64,000 bases of DNA from Sphingomonas limnosediminicola (GCF_039537965.1 NZ_BAABBM010000001.1:1-64000); one strand, 5' to 3'. Positions 28,543 to 37,881 are shown, counted from the first letter of the stretch. The notes: a model not told the origin generated them from the letters alone. Numbers and translations are program-made.

Positions 28543-28709
28543 GGTCTCTCCAGTGAGGGGGAACGCGCAAGCCGTTAGCCGCTGCGGGCGCGGAGGAGAA
28601 GGCCTGCTGTGCCGACGCCCTCCGGAATATTACCTAGTCAGGCGCGGGGGGATCCTCGCTAGTAAGCTGCAGCGACTTCAACCAAGTGCTTGATAACAAG
28701 GAGAATATG

Positions 28710-29396
28710 ATGTCCGCGCCAGTAGTCGATATTTGCGTTCACCATGCGCCTAACGGACTATCCGACCGCATAGCCTATGGCTTCACCAAGACGCTGCGGT
28801 TCTGCGCCGACACCTTCTTCGCCAAGCGCTACGGTCACCGTGCGATCGTCCTGGAGACCGTAGCTGCAGTTCCGGGCATGGTCGGCGCGACCATCAACCA
28901 CCTGAAGTGCCTCCGCCGCATGTGCGACGACAAGGGCTGGATTCGAACGCTCATGGACGAAGCGGAAAACGAGCGCATGCACCTCATGACCTTCATCGAG
29001 GTGGCGAAGCCGACGCTATTCGAGCGGCTTGTGATCCTCGGCGTGCAATGGGTCTTCTATCTCGCCTTTTTCGCGCTCTACCTGGTCTCGGCCAAGACTG
29101 CGCACCGGGTAGTCGGCTATTTCGAGGAAGAGGCGGTGTTCAGCTACACGCTTTACCTGAAGGAAATTGACGAGGGCCGGAGCAAGAATGTGCCGGCTCC
29201 GGAAGTGGCCAAGCGCTATTGGAACCTGCCGGACAGCGCCACCTTGCGTGACGTCGTCCTGGTGGTTCGTGCCGACGAGGCGCACCACCGCGACGTCAAC
29301 CACGGCTTCGCCAACGAGCTCGGCGGTATCGCGGTCGACAAGGCGCGCATGGCCCCGTCGCCCTATCATGAGAGCGGCATCAAGATCGCCGCCTGA
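28710..29396 (+). CDS. Alternative (cyanide-resistant) quinol oxidase
   Basis: A 228-residue AOX-family di-iron protein, an interfacial membrane enzyme that oxidises ubiquinol and reduces O2 to water without pumping protons. All six iron ligands appear: Glu49 in VLETV, Glu88 and His91 in ENERMHLM, Glu140 in FEEEAV, and Glu190 and His193 in RADEAHHRD. A hydrophobic hairpin LFERLVILGVQWVFYLAFFA (103-121) fits the membrane-binding region. Start at 28710 is preferred over 28707 because AAGGAG then has a 6-base spacer. Single gene, divergent from ychF. With petABC in the same window it implies a branched respiratory chain. Confidence 0.92.
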   Translation: MSAPVVDICVHHAPNGLSDRIAYGFTKTLRFCADTFFAKRYGHRAIVLETVAAVPGMVGATINHLKCLRRMCDDKGWIRTLMDEAENERMHLMTFIEVAKPTLFERLVILGVQWVFYLAFFALYLVSAKTAHRVVGYFEEEAVFSYTLYLKEIDEGRSKNVPAPEVAKRYWNLPDSATLRDVVLVVRADEAHHRDVNHGFANELGGIAVDKARMAPSPYHESGIKIAA

Positions 29397-29398
29397 CC

Positions 29399-29995
29399 TC
29401 AGGCAAAATTGAATGAAACACTGAGGCGCTCCCCGCGGCCAGTCCCGGGGAGCACTTCATGCCTGAGCCAGCTTTCCCATAGCAGCAGCAGTGCCGGTTG
29501 CGGCTGGATCGTTACGAAGGATTGAAGTTCCACCGGCGCGTCGGTCCGCCTGGTCGGCGCCGCCATCATCAAAGGCAGGCGGGGATCCTCGAACCTGATC
29601 GCCCCCGAACCCTTCGGCACTTCCACGTAAAGCGTGCCCGAGATGACGCTGTGCGGGTGGATGTGCGCGCTGTGATGGCCGGGCCCGCGGAGCAAATTCA
29701 CCCACAGGCTGTCGAGCCTCGGCTTGCGCACAAGGTCGAAGGCGCAATCCTCTGAGAAGGCGACGGCATGCTTCGTCAGCAGCTTAGAGAGGTCGCCAAA
29801 GGCCGGGTCGCGGCGCGGCAGATCATTAAGAGAGGCGTAGCTGGTATAGCCAGTGTAACGGTGCTCGCGGCTCCAACGGATGCCAGCCACATCGTCCTCG
29901 GACAGCGCGCGGATCGAATGCGCGAGATCATCGAGCAATGCTTCATCCTCGAGCATTGCTTCGTACAGCTTCGTGACGAACAGGCTGCGGCTCAT
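29399..29995 (-). CDS. Putative 2OG-Fe(II) oxygenase (TIGR02466-like)
   Basis: A 198-residue protein of the putative 2-oxoglutarate/Fe(II) oxygenase family best known from TIGR02466. The metal region shows GHHSAHIHPHSVISGTLYVEVP (His residues 116-125 region), the core strand GAIRFEDPR, and the C-terminal WLRHEVLPG with a second His followed by GERLSVSFN. Expected chemistry is hydroxylation of an unknown substrate. The start ATG at 29995 overlaps the pth stop (ATGA), pointing to translational coupling; longer readings to 30061 lie inside pth. Function not established. Confidence 0.8.
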   Translation of the reverse strand: MSRSLFVTKLYEAMLEDEALLDDLAHSIRALSEDDVAGIRWSREHRYTGYTSYASLNDLPRRDPAFGDLSKLLTKHAVAFSEDCAFDLVRKPRLDSLWVNLLRGPGHHSAHIHPHSVISGTLYVEVPKGSGAIRFEDPRLPLMMAAPTRRTDAPVELQSFVTIQPQPALLLLWESWLRHEVLPGTGRGERLSVSFNFA

Positions 29996-30573
29996 TCGCT
30001 TTGCTGCATTCGGAGCGCGACTTCGCTCATGAAGCGGGCGTCGTCGCCGTCCGCCAGCCATTCCGCTTCCGCGGCGATAGCGGCGAGCATGTCGGACAGC
30101 GGTTCCATCTCGATCTTGGCATAATTGCCGAGCACGTGAGGCGTCACGAGATCCTTCCGGCCGGGGCCGGGGTGCCCGATCCCGATGCGGACGCGGCGGA
30201 ATTCGGGGCCGAGGCTGGCGTCGATGGAACGCAGGCCATTGTGTCCGGCGAGACCGCCGCCGACGCGCACCTTCACCTTGAATGGCGCGAGGTCGAGCTC
30301 GTCATGGAAGACGGTCAGCGCTTCTTCGTCCAACTTGTAGAAGCGGAGCGCCTGCTGAACGGCGTCGCCGCTGTCGTTCATGAACGTTTGCGGCTTCAGC
30401 AGCAGGACGCGATGGCGCCCGATACGCCCTTCGGCGATGAGGCTGCGGAATTTCTTCTGCCATGGACCGAAGTCATGCACTTCGGCGATGATGTCGGCCG
30501 CCATGAAGCCGACATTGTGCCGGTGCAGCGAATATTTCGCGCCGGGATTCCCGAGGCCGACCCATAATTGCAT
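29992..30573 (-). CDS. pth: Peptidyl-tRNA hydrolase
   Basis: A 193-residue enzyme that frees tRNA from peptidyl-tRNA dropped by stalled ribosomes. Characteristic sequence: WVGLGNPGAKYSLHRHNVGF with catalytic His19/20 region, LLLKPQTFMNDSG near 58, FHDELDLAPFKVKVR near 88, and GGLAGHNGLRSID with His-Asn. It lies downstream of rplY with a strong terminator between, so some independent promoter or read-through is needed. Its 3' end overlaps the 2OG-Fe(II) oxygenase start by 4 bases. Confidence 0.97.
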   Translation of the reverse strand: MQLWVGLGNPGAKYSLHRHNVGFMAADIIAEVHDFGPWQKKFRSLIAEGRIGRHRVLLLKPQTFMNDSGDAVQQALRFYKLDEEALTVFHDELDLAPFKVKVRVGGGLAGHNGLRSIDASLGPEFRRVRIGIGHPGPGRKDLVTPHVLGNYAKIEMEPLSDMLAAIAAEAEWLADGDDARFMSEVALRMQQSE

Positions 30574-30600
30574 CGGCGTCCCCTAGCGTGTGCGACGCGC

Positions 30601-30635
30601 AAAAAGAAACCGCCCGCCGGTGAGGGCGAGCGGTT
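30601..30635 (-). terminator. Rho-independent terminator of rplY
   Basis: On the minus strand AACCGCTCGCC and GGCGGGCGGTT pair over 11 bp (one G-U), with loop CTCACC, followed by TTCTTTTT. It lies between rplY and pth and should stop much of the rplY transcript. Confidence 0.9.
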
Positions 30636-30657
30636 CCTGAATTCAAGAAGGGAAAGC

Positions 30658-31335
30658 TTAGCCTTCGGACTCTTCCGAACCTTCGCCTTCGGTCTCGCCT
30701 TCCTCGGCGCCGCCCTCGACGGTCGGGACTTCGCCAGCCGCGGCAGTCTCTTCCTCTTCGGACTTCATTGCCGACGGAGCGACGATGGTGGCGACCGTGA
30801 AGTCGTCTTCCGTGTTCGCCGGCGTGACGCCGTTCGGCAGCTTGACGTTGCTGATGTGGATCGAATCGCCGATCTCCAGCCCGTCGAGCGCGATGTGGAT
30901 CTCGCTCGGGATGTGGGCCGCGTCGCAGACGATTTCGAGTTCGTGGACGACGACGTTCAGGACGCCGCCGCGCTTCAGGCCCGGCGAGGCTTCTTCATTG
31001 TCGAACCGCATCGGGACCGCAACGTGCACCTTGGTGTGCTCGCCGATCCGCAGGAAGTCGACGTGGATCGGCCGGCTCGTCACCGGGTGGAAATCCACGG
31101 CCTTCGGTAGCGTACGGTGCGGCTTACCCTGGAAATCGATCATCACGACCGAGTTCATGAAGTGGCCCGTTGAAAGCATCTTGTTGAGAAGCTTCTCCTC
31201 GACATGGATCGAGAGAGGTTCCTTCTTCTCGCCGTAAACCACGGCGGGTACCCGTCCATCGCGGCGCAGTGCACGGGAGGCTCCCTTGCCAAGCCCGTCG
31301 CGCGCTTCGGCGGGCAGCGTCAGCTGATCGCTCAT
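30658..31335 (-). CDS. rplY: 50S ribosomal protein L25 (general stress protein Ctc form)
   Basis: A 225-residue bL25 of the long two-domain Ctc type. The N-terminal L25 domain contains [20 protein letters not shown] (residues 5-24), [15 protein letters not shown] and [18 protein letters not shown]. The C-terminal TL5-type domain spans about 95-185 and ends with an acidic Glu/Gly/Ser tail (from about residue 190). It binds 5S rRNA in the 50S subunit. Followed by a strong terminator and then pth, the common rplY-pth order. Confidence 0.96.
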   Translation of the reverse strand: MSDQLTLPAEARDGLGKGASRALRRDGRVPAVVYGEKKEPLSIHVEEKLLNKMLSTGHFMNSVVMIDFQGKPHRTLPKAVDFHPVTSRPIHVDFLRIGEHTKVHVAVPMRFDNEEASPGLKRGGVLNVVVHELEIVCDAAHIPSEIHIALDGLEIGDSIHISNVKLPNGVTPANTEDDFTVATIVAPSAMKSEEEETAAAGEVPTVEGGAEEGETEGEGSEESEG

Positions 31336-31444
31336 TTCGCATTCTCCGATTACAAAAATGTCCCCGCCACGCCTCCAGGGATGACCATGGCTAAGGGATG
31401 CGGCGCCCTAGTGCAGGAGCGCCGGAAACGCAAGTTTCAGCGCT

Positions 31445-32251
31445 TCAGTTGACGCGTGTCGAGTAGATGCCGCGCTCGCCCAGCTGCACCAGCACGCTGT
31501 CCTTGCCGGCGAGATGGCCGGCGCCGACCGCCACGAACACTGTGCCTGGCGTCTGCATGCGGGCGCGAATCCAGTCCGCCCAGCGCCCGTTACGCTCGGT
31601 GAACATCACGCGGTAAGTGTCCGGCGAGCTGTTCTCGAGATAGCTTAGCATGTGGACGAAAACGCTCTGGTCGCCGCGCTTCCAGGCAGACTGCATGTCG
31701 GCCATCGATTTCGAGAGGTTAAGCGTCGAATCTTTCGCAGTAGCCGTGGTCGTCGCCGGCGTTGGCTTCATGGTCGCGAACATGTTGATCTGAGACTCGA
31801 GCGTTTCGAGCCCTTCGACCGGCTTCCCTTCGGCGTCGGCGGCGTGGCGAAGCACCATGTCGGCTCCATTCCCGACCTGCATGCCCTGCGCCTTGCCAGC
31901 GTTGATGGCCATCCGCGTGCTGGCGAGGAAGGAAGCCGAGGGAGCGACGACGCGAAGCGGTTGTGACGCCGCGGGGCCGACAATGACGGGCTTTCCAGCA
32001 TGTTCCGGGATGACAGTCTCAAGAACCAGCTCATCGGATTGCTCAAATGCATCCTTGACCTGGTCGTTGAACCACTCGCCCTTGCCGTCGAGAGCGTGGA
32101 AAGTGCCGAAGATGTAAACGGTCGTGTCGTTGTCGCTGACCACGAACATTGCCGGATTAGTCTTCGTATTTACCGGGGCGGCAGCCGGAGCAGCGGCGGG
32201 CACCGCGGGAATCGCGGCGGCTAATGAGGCGGCGGCCAGTACAGCAAGCAT
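31445..32251 (-). CDS. TraB/GumN family protein
   Basis: A 268-residue exported protein of the TraB/GumN (PF01963-type) family. Signal peptide MLAVLAAASLAAAIPAVPAA with a low-complexity Ala/Pro run to residue 27. Family motifs: VYIFGTFHALDGKGEW (GxxH) near 46, LVLETV near 75 (Glu), and VAVGAGHLAGKDSV near 244 (GxxH). Start at 32251 has GGGAGGG 6 bases upstream. A second, more typical paralogue lies 257 bases upstream on the same strand. The family resembles metal-dependent hydrolases/proteases (TIKI-like), but the substrate is unknown. Confidence 0.85.
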   Translation of the reverse strand: MLAVLAAASLAAAIPAVPAAAPAAAPVNTKTNPAMFVVSDNDTTVYIFGTFHALDGKGEWFNDQVKDAFEQSDELVLETVIPEHAGKPVIVGPAASQPLRVVAPSASFLASTRMAINAGKAQGMQVGNGADMVLRHAADAEGKPVEGLETLESQINMFATMKPTPATTTATAKDSTLNLSKSMADMQSAWKRGDQSVFVHMLSYLENSSPDTYRVMFTERNGRWADWIRARMQTPGTVFVAVGAGHLAGKDSVLVQLGERGIYSTRVN

Positions 32252-32508
32252 CCTACACCCTCCCGGGTATGAGCCGGTCGTAGGGGATGCGACTTGCCAA
32301 GAGAGTCCGTACAATCCCGGAGAATACGCGCTGTACGTGCCAATTCCGTGGCGGAGATAAGCCCGCAAAGCAGCTCTCAAAGCGCATCAGACCCCCCAGC
32401 CCGATACCTAGAGATGATGGTCACCGACAGATTAAGAAATGTCTAGCGCATTCCGTAAAATGCGAATTCTTCTCGACGGATAGGCGCCACGGCGCGCCAG
32501 TCGCGGCA

Positions 32509-33411
32509 TTATTGGATGCGGCGGACGCGATAACCTTCGCGCTGAAGCAGGTCGATGACCGAATCGCGCCCGGCCAAATGGCCCGCGCCTACAGCGAGCA
32601 TGACCGCGCCGGGCTGGCGCATCCGCTGTTCGATCCACCTGCTCCAGTTGGCGTTGCGCTGCTTGATCAGCGCCTGTTCGAGCTCCGGCGAACCCGCAAG
32701 GTCCCGGTTGAAGGAGCGGGCGATGCCGGCAACGTCCCCGCGAGCCCAGGAGGCCAGCATTTCTTGGAAGTCGGTGCTCATCGACTTGCCCTCTTCGATC
32801 GCCCCTTCGAGGAGCTGCCGCTGAGCCTTCTCCGGCAACTTGTCGAAGAAGCCGAGCTGTTCCATGTTCGTCTCAAGCTCACCGATCGGCTTGCCCTGAC
32901 CCGAGAAGCTGTTGCGAAGGACGATCTCCACGCCCTCCTGGCCTTTCAGGCCCATGTCCTTGAACTGATTGCCGAGCAGGATGAAGGCGGCCGCCCAGGT
33001 TTCCATGCGGTCGAAGGCCTGGGGCGGGAAGCCGCTCTTCTTTATCGAGCGGGCGAGCGCGGGGCGGCTTTTCGGGTCGACGCGGTCGGCGAGCGGCGGA
33101 AGATTCGGCGTGTTGAAGGCGAGCGCAGCCATCGCGCTCATCAGCTTGGTGGGATCCTTCTGATCGACGATGGTCTCGACCATGAGCTGCTGGGACGTCC
33201 CGACGGCCTGATCGAGCTTCGCCGAGCGCCAGCTGTAGTTTTCCGGCAGCAAATGGATGGTGCCGAACAGATAGATGGTCGTGTCCGCGTCGGACACCGA
33301 CCACAAGGCCGGGCGAGCGACCGCCGCCCTCGCGGTGGCGGGGACGGCCGATCCCAGCGCGAGCAGGGCGGCGACGGGAGCGAACAAGCGCTGGAGCAGC
33401 TTTTTCATCAT
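32509..33411 (-). CDS. TraB/GumN family protein (paralogue)
   Basis: A 300-residue exported protein with signal peptide (MMKKLLQRLFAPVAALLALG to ATARA). Family motifs: IYLFGTIHLLPENYSW (GxxH) near 46, LMVETIVDQKDP near 77, and LAVGAGHLAGRDSVIDLL near 275. The order and spacing match the downstream paralogue, so the pair is a tandem duplication with strong divergence. The first of two ATGs is used; the second is equally good. The 257 bases between the two genes hold no other gene that I can see. Divergent from glyQ. Confidence 0.88.
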   Translation of the reverse strand: MMKKLLQRLFAPVAALLALGSAVPATARAAVARPALWSVSDADTTIYLFGTIHLLPENYSWRSAKLDQAVGTSQQLMVETIVDQKDPTKLMSAMAALAFNTPNLPPLADRVDPKSRPALARSIKKSGFPPQAFDRMETWAAAFILLGNQFKDMGLKGQEGVEIVLRNSFSGQGKPIGELETNMEQLGFFDKLPEKAQRQLLEGAIEEGKSMSTDFQEMLASWARGDVAGIARSFNRDLAGSPELEQALIKQRNANWSRWIEQRMRQPGAVMLAVGAGHLAGRDSVIDLLQREGYRVRRIQ

Positions 33412-33542
33412 GCCTTCCGAATGTGGGCCTTAGGGTTTAGGTCCTCAAGCTTGCCGTTTCCTGAAGAGCGACTTGCCCCTCTGCGACGCATCCGCCAAAG
33501 CCCCGCCTTAACGACAAACTGGCATCTGACGGGGCGCATTTC

Positions 33543-34394
33543 TTGAGCTTGAGCTTCCAGGACCTGATCCTCACGCTCCACCGCTATTGGGGCGCGCAGG
33601 GCTGCGTCCTCCTGCAGCCCTACGACATGGAAATGGGGGCGGGGACTTTCCATCCGGCCACCGTACTGCGTTCGCTCGGGCCTGATCCGTGGCGCGCCGC
33701 CTACGTGCAGCCGTGCCGCCGCCCGACCGACGGGCGCTACGGCGAAAATCCCAACCGGCTTGGCTCTTATTACCAGTACCAGGTCGTGCTGAAGCCGAGC
33801 CCGGACAATCTGCAGGAGCTCTATCTCGGCAGCCTGGCCGAGATCGGAATTGACCCGCTGAAGCATGACATCCGCTTCGTCGAGGACGACTGGGAAAGTC
33901 CAACTCTGGGCGCCTGGGGCCTCGGCTGGGAAGTCTGGTGCGACGGGATGGAGGTGACGCAGTTCACTTACTTCCAGCAGGTCGGCGGGTTCGAATGCCG
34001 GCCGGTGACGGGAGAGCTGACATACGGGCTCGAACGGCTGGCCATGTACATTCAGGGCGTGGACAACGTCTTCGACCTCAAATTCAACGACGCAGGGGTC
34101 AGCTACGGCGACGTGTTCCGCGAAAACGAGTTCGAAATGTCGACCTACAATTTCGAGGTCGCTGACACGGACTCCCTGTTCGACCTGTTTCGAAAGGTGG
34201 CCGTCGAGTGCGAGCGTTGCCTAGAGGCCAAGCTGCCAATCCCGGCCTATGAGCAGGCAATCAAGGCCAGCCACGTCTTCAATACGCTGCAGGCGAGGGG
34301 GGTCATCTCCGTCGCCGAACGGCAGGCCTACATCGGCCGGGTCCGCGATCTCGCGAAGGCGGCGTGCGGCGCCTGGCTGGAGCGGGCCGCCTGA
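33543..34394 (+). CDS. glyQ: Glycyl-tRNA synthetase alpha subunit
   Basis: A 283-residue alpha chain of the bacterial (alpha2beta2) glycyl-tRNA synthetase, holding the aminoacyl-adenylate site. Diagnostic: [20 protein letters not shown] near residue 5, [14 protein letters not shown] (27-40), [20 protein letters not shown] near 57 and [20 protein letters not shown] near 150. The start is TTG at 33543; no ATG suits the conserved N-terminus. Its stop overlaps glyS (TGATG). Confidence 0.97.
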   Translation: MSLSFQDLILTLHRYWGAQGCVLLQPYDMEMGAGTFHPATVLRSLGPDPWRAAYVQPCRRPTDGRYGENPNRLGSYYQYQVVLKPSPDNLQELYLGSLAEIGIDPLKHDIRFVEDDWESPTLGAWGLGWEVWCDGMEVTQFTYFQQVGGFECRPVTGELTYGLERLAMYIQGVDNVFDLKFNDAGVSYGDVFRENEFEMSTYNFEVADTDSLFDLFRKVAVECERCLEAKLPIPAYEQAIKASHVFNTLQARGVISVAERQAYIGRVRDLAKAACGAWLERAA

Positions 34395-36538
34395 TGGCTG
34401 ATTTCCTGCTCGAACTGTTGTCGGAAGAAATCCCGGCGCGGATGCAGGCGAAGGCGCGCAACGACCTCGCGCGGCTATTCGCGGAGCATGTCGAAGCGGC
34501 TGGCCTATCTGTCGGTCCGATCGACACGCATTCGACGCCGCGGCGGCTGGTTCTGCTTGCCCGCGATGTCGCGGATGCGACCGAGGCGAGCCGCGAGGAA
34601 CTGAAGGGTCCGCGCACCTCGGCGCCGCCGCAGGCGCTTGAGGGCTTCCTGCGCAAGACGGGGTTACTGCGAGAGCAGTTGATAGAGCGAGACGGTGTGT
34701 ATTTCGCCTTGGTCGAAAAGCCAGGCCAGTCTTCCGCTGTAATACTCGCGGACACGGTCACTCGCATCATCAATGACTTTCCGTGGCCCAAGTCGATGAG
34801 GTGGGGCGACGGCCAATTGCGATGGGTGCGGCCCCTTCAAGGCATTGTTGCGATACTCGGCGAGTCCATCTTGCCCGGTTTCATGGGCGACGTTGTCGCT
34901 GGTGCTACGACCGTCGGCCACAGATTCCATCATCCCGGACCAATCACCGTCGGCGGCGCGAACGATTATGTCGAGAAGCTGCGCGCCTGCCACGTCATCG
35001 TCGACCAGAACGAGCGCGAGCAGATCATCCGCACCGAAGCGCAGAAGGCGGCGACCGACGCCGGCCTGACGCTGCTGGAGGACGAGGGCTTGGTGGTCGA
35101 GAACGCGGGCCTTACCGAGTGGCCGGTGCCGCTGCTCGGCCGTTTCGATCCTGAATTCCTCGATGTGCCGCGCGAAGTGATCGTGCTCACGATGCGCACG
35201 AACCAGAAGTATTTCGCCTGCACGGGAGCGGACGGGCTGCTGGCGCCGGCGTTCGTCTGCGTCGCGAACATCGCTGCCAACGACGGCGGCGCGGCAATCG
35301 CGGAGGGGAATACACGGGTCCTCGCAGCGCGCCTGTCGGACGCCCGCTTCTTCTGGGAACAGGACCTCAAGGTCCCGCTGGAAGAGCAGGCGAAGAAGCT
35401 CGACGGCATCGTCTTTCACGAGAGGCTGGGCACGGTCGCTGCAAAGGTCGACCGGATAGCGAAGATCGCACGCTGGCTGGCGGAGCAGGGATTCGTCAAT
35501 GCCGATCCTCAGCAGGCCGAACGAGCAGCTCGCCTCGCAAAAGCGGATCTCGTGACCGGCATGGTCGGCGAGTTTCCGGAGCTCCAAGGCATCATCGGCG
35601 GCCATCTCGCGCGTGCGCAAGGCGAACCGGACGATGTCGCCAACGCGATCCGCGACCATTATGCCGCGCCCGGCGCCCCCGTCTCCGCGGCTGTCGCGCT
35701 GGCGGACAAGCTCGACACGATCGCCGCGTTCTTCGCGATCGACCAAAGGCCGACGGGTTCGAAAGATCCGTTTGGACTTCGCCGGGCGGCAATCTCGTCG
35801 ATCGATATCATCGTCAGCAACGGCCTGAGACTCAACCTGACTGGCGCCGTGCGCGGGACGCTGGCCAATCTCGCTGGACAGCTTGGCGGCGACGGCAATG
35901 TTCACCGGCTCGATCGGACGGCGCCTGAGGTCATCGCTTTCTTCGCCGACCGCCTGAAAGTGCAGCAGCGCGACGCGGGCGTGCGGCACGATTTGATCGA
36001 TGCGGTGTTCTCGCTTGGGGGCGAAGACGATCTGGTGAGGCTTCTGGCGCGCGTGAACACATTGCAGCAATTCGTGGAAACGCCCGAGGGCGCTGACCTT
36101 CTGACCGCCTACAAGCGTTCGGCCAACATCCTGAAGAAGGAAGACTGGACCGGGCCGCAGGTTCTGAGCTCGCGCGAGGAGCAGGGGATCCCGCAGACGG
36201 GCGAGGAAGACCCGCTCGTCCTCGTCGAGGAGCCCGGAATGCGTGAGGCTATTGCCGAGATGGCTTTGGGAACGGCCGGCGCGGACCTGCCGCAGGAGCG
36301 GGCCCTGATCGCCGCCCTCGACGACGCCGAACCCAAAGCCTCGTCAGCAATCGAAAGCGAAGACTTCACGGCAGCGATGGCGGCGCTGGCCTCGCTCAGG
36401 AAGCCGATCGACGACTTCTTCGATCATGTCACGGTCAACGATCCGGACTCCGCCAAGCGGGAGCGGCGCCTAAACCTGCTAATGCGGTTCCGGGACGCCG
36501 TGAACGGCGTCGCCGACTTCTCGAAAATCGAAGGCTAG
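34394..36538 (+). CDS. glyS: Glycyl-tRNA synthetase beta subunit
   Basis: A 714-residue beta chain needed for tRNA binding and activity. N-terminus [18 protein letters not shown] is typical; FPWPKSMRWGDGQLRWVRPL near 130, LTMRTNQKYFACTG near 270 and ADKLDTIAAFFAIDQRPTGS near 437 are conserved family segments. The C-terminus has the DALR-like tail with NLLMRFRDAVNGVADFSKIE. Start overlaps glyQ stop; alternative start at 34364 is inside glyQ and rejected. It meets the next convergent gene with no gap. Confidence 0.97.
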   Translation: MADFLLELLSEEIPARMQAKARNDLARLFAEHVEAAGLSVGPIDTHSTPRRLVLLARDVADATEASREELKGPRTSAPPQALEGFLRKTGLLREQLIERDGVYFALVEKPGQSSAVILADTVTRIINDFPWPKSMRWGDGQLRWVRPLQGIVAILGESILPGFMGDVVAGATTVGHRFHHPGPITVGGANDYVEKLRACHVIVDQNEREQIIRTEAQKAATDAGLTLLEDEGLVVENAGLTEWPVPLLGRFDPEFLDVPREVIVLTMRTNQKYFACTGADGLLAPAFVCVANIAANDGGAAIAEGNTRVLAARLSDARFFWEQDLKVPLEEQAKKLDGIVFHERLGTVAAKVDRIAKIARWLAEQGFVNADPQQAERAARLAKADLVTGMVGEFPELQGIIGGHLARAQGEPDDVANAIRDHYAAPGAPVSAAVALADKLDTIAAFFAIDQRPTGSKDPFGLRRAAISSIDIIVSNGLRLNLTGAVRGTLANLAGQLGGDGNVHRLDRTAPEVIAFFADRLKVQQRDAGVRHDLIDAVFSLGGEDDLVRLLARVNTLQQFVETPEGADLLTAYKRSANILKKEDWTGPQVLSSREEQGIPQTGEEDPLVLVEEPGMREAIAEMALGTAGADLPQERALIAALDDAEPKASSAIESEDFTAAMAALASLRKPIDDFFDHVTVNDPDSAKRERRLNLLMRFRDAVNGVADFSKIEG

Positions 36539-36811
36539 TTAGAGCGGCCGGTCGTCGACCGGATCACGGCCGCTTCTGACCGCGGCGCCTCGCAGCGAAT
36601 CACGCTCACGCCATTCGCGTTCCTGCGCTGTCCAATCTTTCTCGCGCTCCGCATGCGCCTTTTCCAATTCGCGGCGACGTTCTACCTCGCCGTCGTAACG
36701 CGCCTTCCATTTGCGGCGGCCGCCGGTGGTCAGGAACACGCCGACCAGCAGGCCGAGCAGGAAAACCAAGCCGTAGATGATCCATACGTTCGGATCGGTC
36801 GTAACGCTCAT
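36539..36811 (-). CDS. Small single-pass membrane protein with charged coiled tail
   Basis: A 90-residue hypothetical protein: one helix (VWIIYGLVFLLGLLVGVFLT, residues 9-28) followed by a highly charged helical tail (RRKWKARYDGEVERRRELEK and EREKDWTAQEREWRERD) that looks coiled. Start 36811 has GGGGAT upstream. It lies downstream of tadC on the same strand, after a 13-bp stem-loop, and converges with glyS without a gap. Unknown function; a role in the Tad system is possible only by position. Confidence 0.65.
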   Translation of the reverse strand: MSVTTDPNVWIIYGLVFLLGLLVGVFLTTGGRRKWKARYDGEVERRRELEKAHAEREKDWTAQEREWRERDSLRGAAVRSGRDPVDDRPL

Positions 36812-36831
36812 TTCGTATCCCCAACAACGAT

Positions 36832-36864
36832 GATGCCGCACCCATTACGCATGGGCGCGGCATC
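36832..36864 (-). terminator. Stem-loop after tadC (probable terminator)
   Basis: On the minus strand GATGCCGCGCCCA and TGGGTGCGGCATC pair over 13 bp with one G-U and a 7-base loop, 18 bases past the tadC stop. A T-rich but interrupted stretch (ATCGTTGTTGG) follows. It should end or weaken the tad operon transcript before the next small gene. Confidence 0.55.
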
Positions 36865-36882
36865 GCGTTCCGGAACTGGCGT

Positions 36883-37881
36883 TTAGCCGTGCAGGAAGCT
36901 GTCGTTGATGGAACAGGCTGCCGGACCCAGAATGACGATGAACAGGGTCGGCAGAATGAACAGGATGAGCGGTACGGTCATGATCGCCGGCAGACGCGCA
37001 GCCTTCTCTTCCGCGCGCATCATGCGCTCGTTGCGGAACTCGGCCGAGAGCACGCGCAGGGCCGAAGCGAGCGGCGTACCGTATTTCTCGGTCTGGATCA
37101 TGGTCGTGACGACGCCGCGGACGGCTTCGAGATCGACGCGGTTGGCGAGATTCTCGAACGCCTGGCGACGTTCCGACAGGAAGCCTAGCTCGATGGCGGT
37201 CAGGCCAAACTCGTCGCCGAGCTCCGGATAGGCCTTGCCGAGTTCCCTCGACACGCGGCCGAAGGCGGCGTCGACGGTTAGACCGGCTTCAGCGCAGATG
37301 ACGAGAAGGTCGAGCGCGTCGGGCAGACCCTTGCGGATCGCGTGGCTGCGCTTCGTGACCTTGTTCTTCAGCCAGATGTCCGGGGCTTTGTAGCTGCCGA
37401 CCAGCACGCCAGCGACCGTCATGTAACGGCGCAGCCAGCCCCACTCGGGGAACATGCCCATGCCGTACAAGGCAACCACGATTGCGACGCCGAGGACGAC
37501 CGGGAGAACGAACCGGGCGAAGATAATGAAGAAGGCGAGATCCTTGGTACGGATACCGGCCTGCATCAGCTTCTGCTGAGTCTTCTTCAGCTGGTCGTCC
37601 TGAAGCATCTTGAACTGCGTCAGGATGCCGCGGACGCGGTCAGCGGCCTGGTTGCGGTTCGTAAGGCTCTTGCGCTTGTTGGTCGACGCAACGATGCCGG
37701 CCTTGAGCTGCTCGCGACGCTCGTTGAGCGCCTTGACGCGGCGGGCCATGGGATCCTTCACCGTCGTCGCCGCATAGATTGCGAGCATCACGGCGAAGGT
37801 TGCGACGGCACTGAGCATCGTCGCGATGTAGATGACGTCGAAACCGAGAACGGTCGGTCCGGAGGCGGGTGCAGCCTGCAT
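36883..37881 (-). CDS. tadC: Tad pilus inner-membrane platform protein TadC
   Basis: A 332-residue type II secretion F-domain membrane protein that with TadB forms the inner-membrane platform of the Tad pilus. Hydrophobic segments lie at about 12-33, 110-130 and 140-160, with another near the C-terminus (IMTVPLILFILPTLFIVILGPA). The F domain is recognised by LPDALDLLVICAEAGLTVDAA near 190 and LANRVDLEAVRGVVTTMIQTEKYGTPLASAL near 245, characteristic of TadC. It is 17 bases after tadB. Confidence 0.93.
   Translation of the reverse strand: MQAAPASGPTVLGFDVIYIATMLSAVATFAVMLAIYAATTVKDPMARRVKALNERREQLKAGIVASTNKRKSLTNRNQAADRVRGILTQFKMLQDDQLKKTQQKLMQAGIRTKDLAFFIIFARFVLPVVLGVAIVVALYGMGMFPEWGWLRRYMTVAGVLVGSYKAPDIWLKNKVTKRSHAIRKGLPDALDLLVICAEAGLTVDAAFGRVSRELGKAYPELGDEFGLTAIELGFLSERRQAFENLANRVDLEAVRGVVTTMIQTEKYGTPLASALRVLSAEFRNERMMRAEEKAARLPAIMTVPLILFILPTLFIVILGPAACSINDSFLHG

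Noticed and set aside
32287..33546. 419-codon open frame on the plus strand
   Set aside because: Antisense to the TraB/GumN gene at 32509-33411, which has signal peptide and motifs.
34664..36070. 468-codon open frame on the minus strand
   Set aside because: Antisense to glyS, which is certain; composition is typical of a shadow frame.
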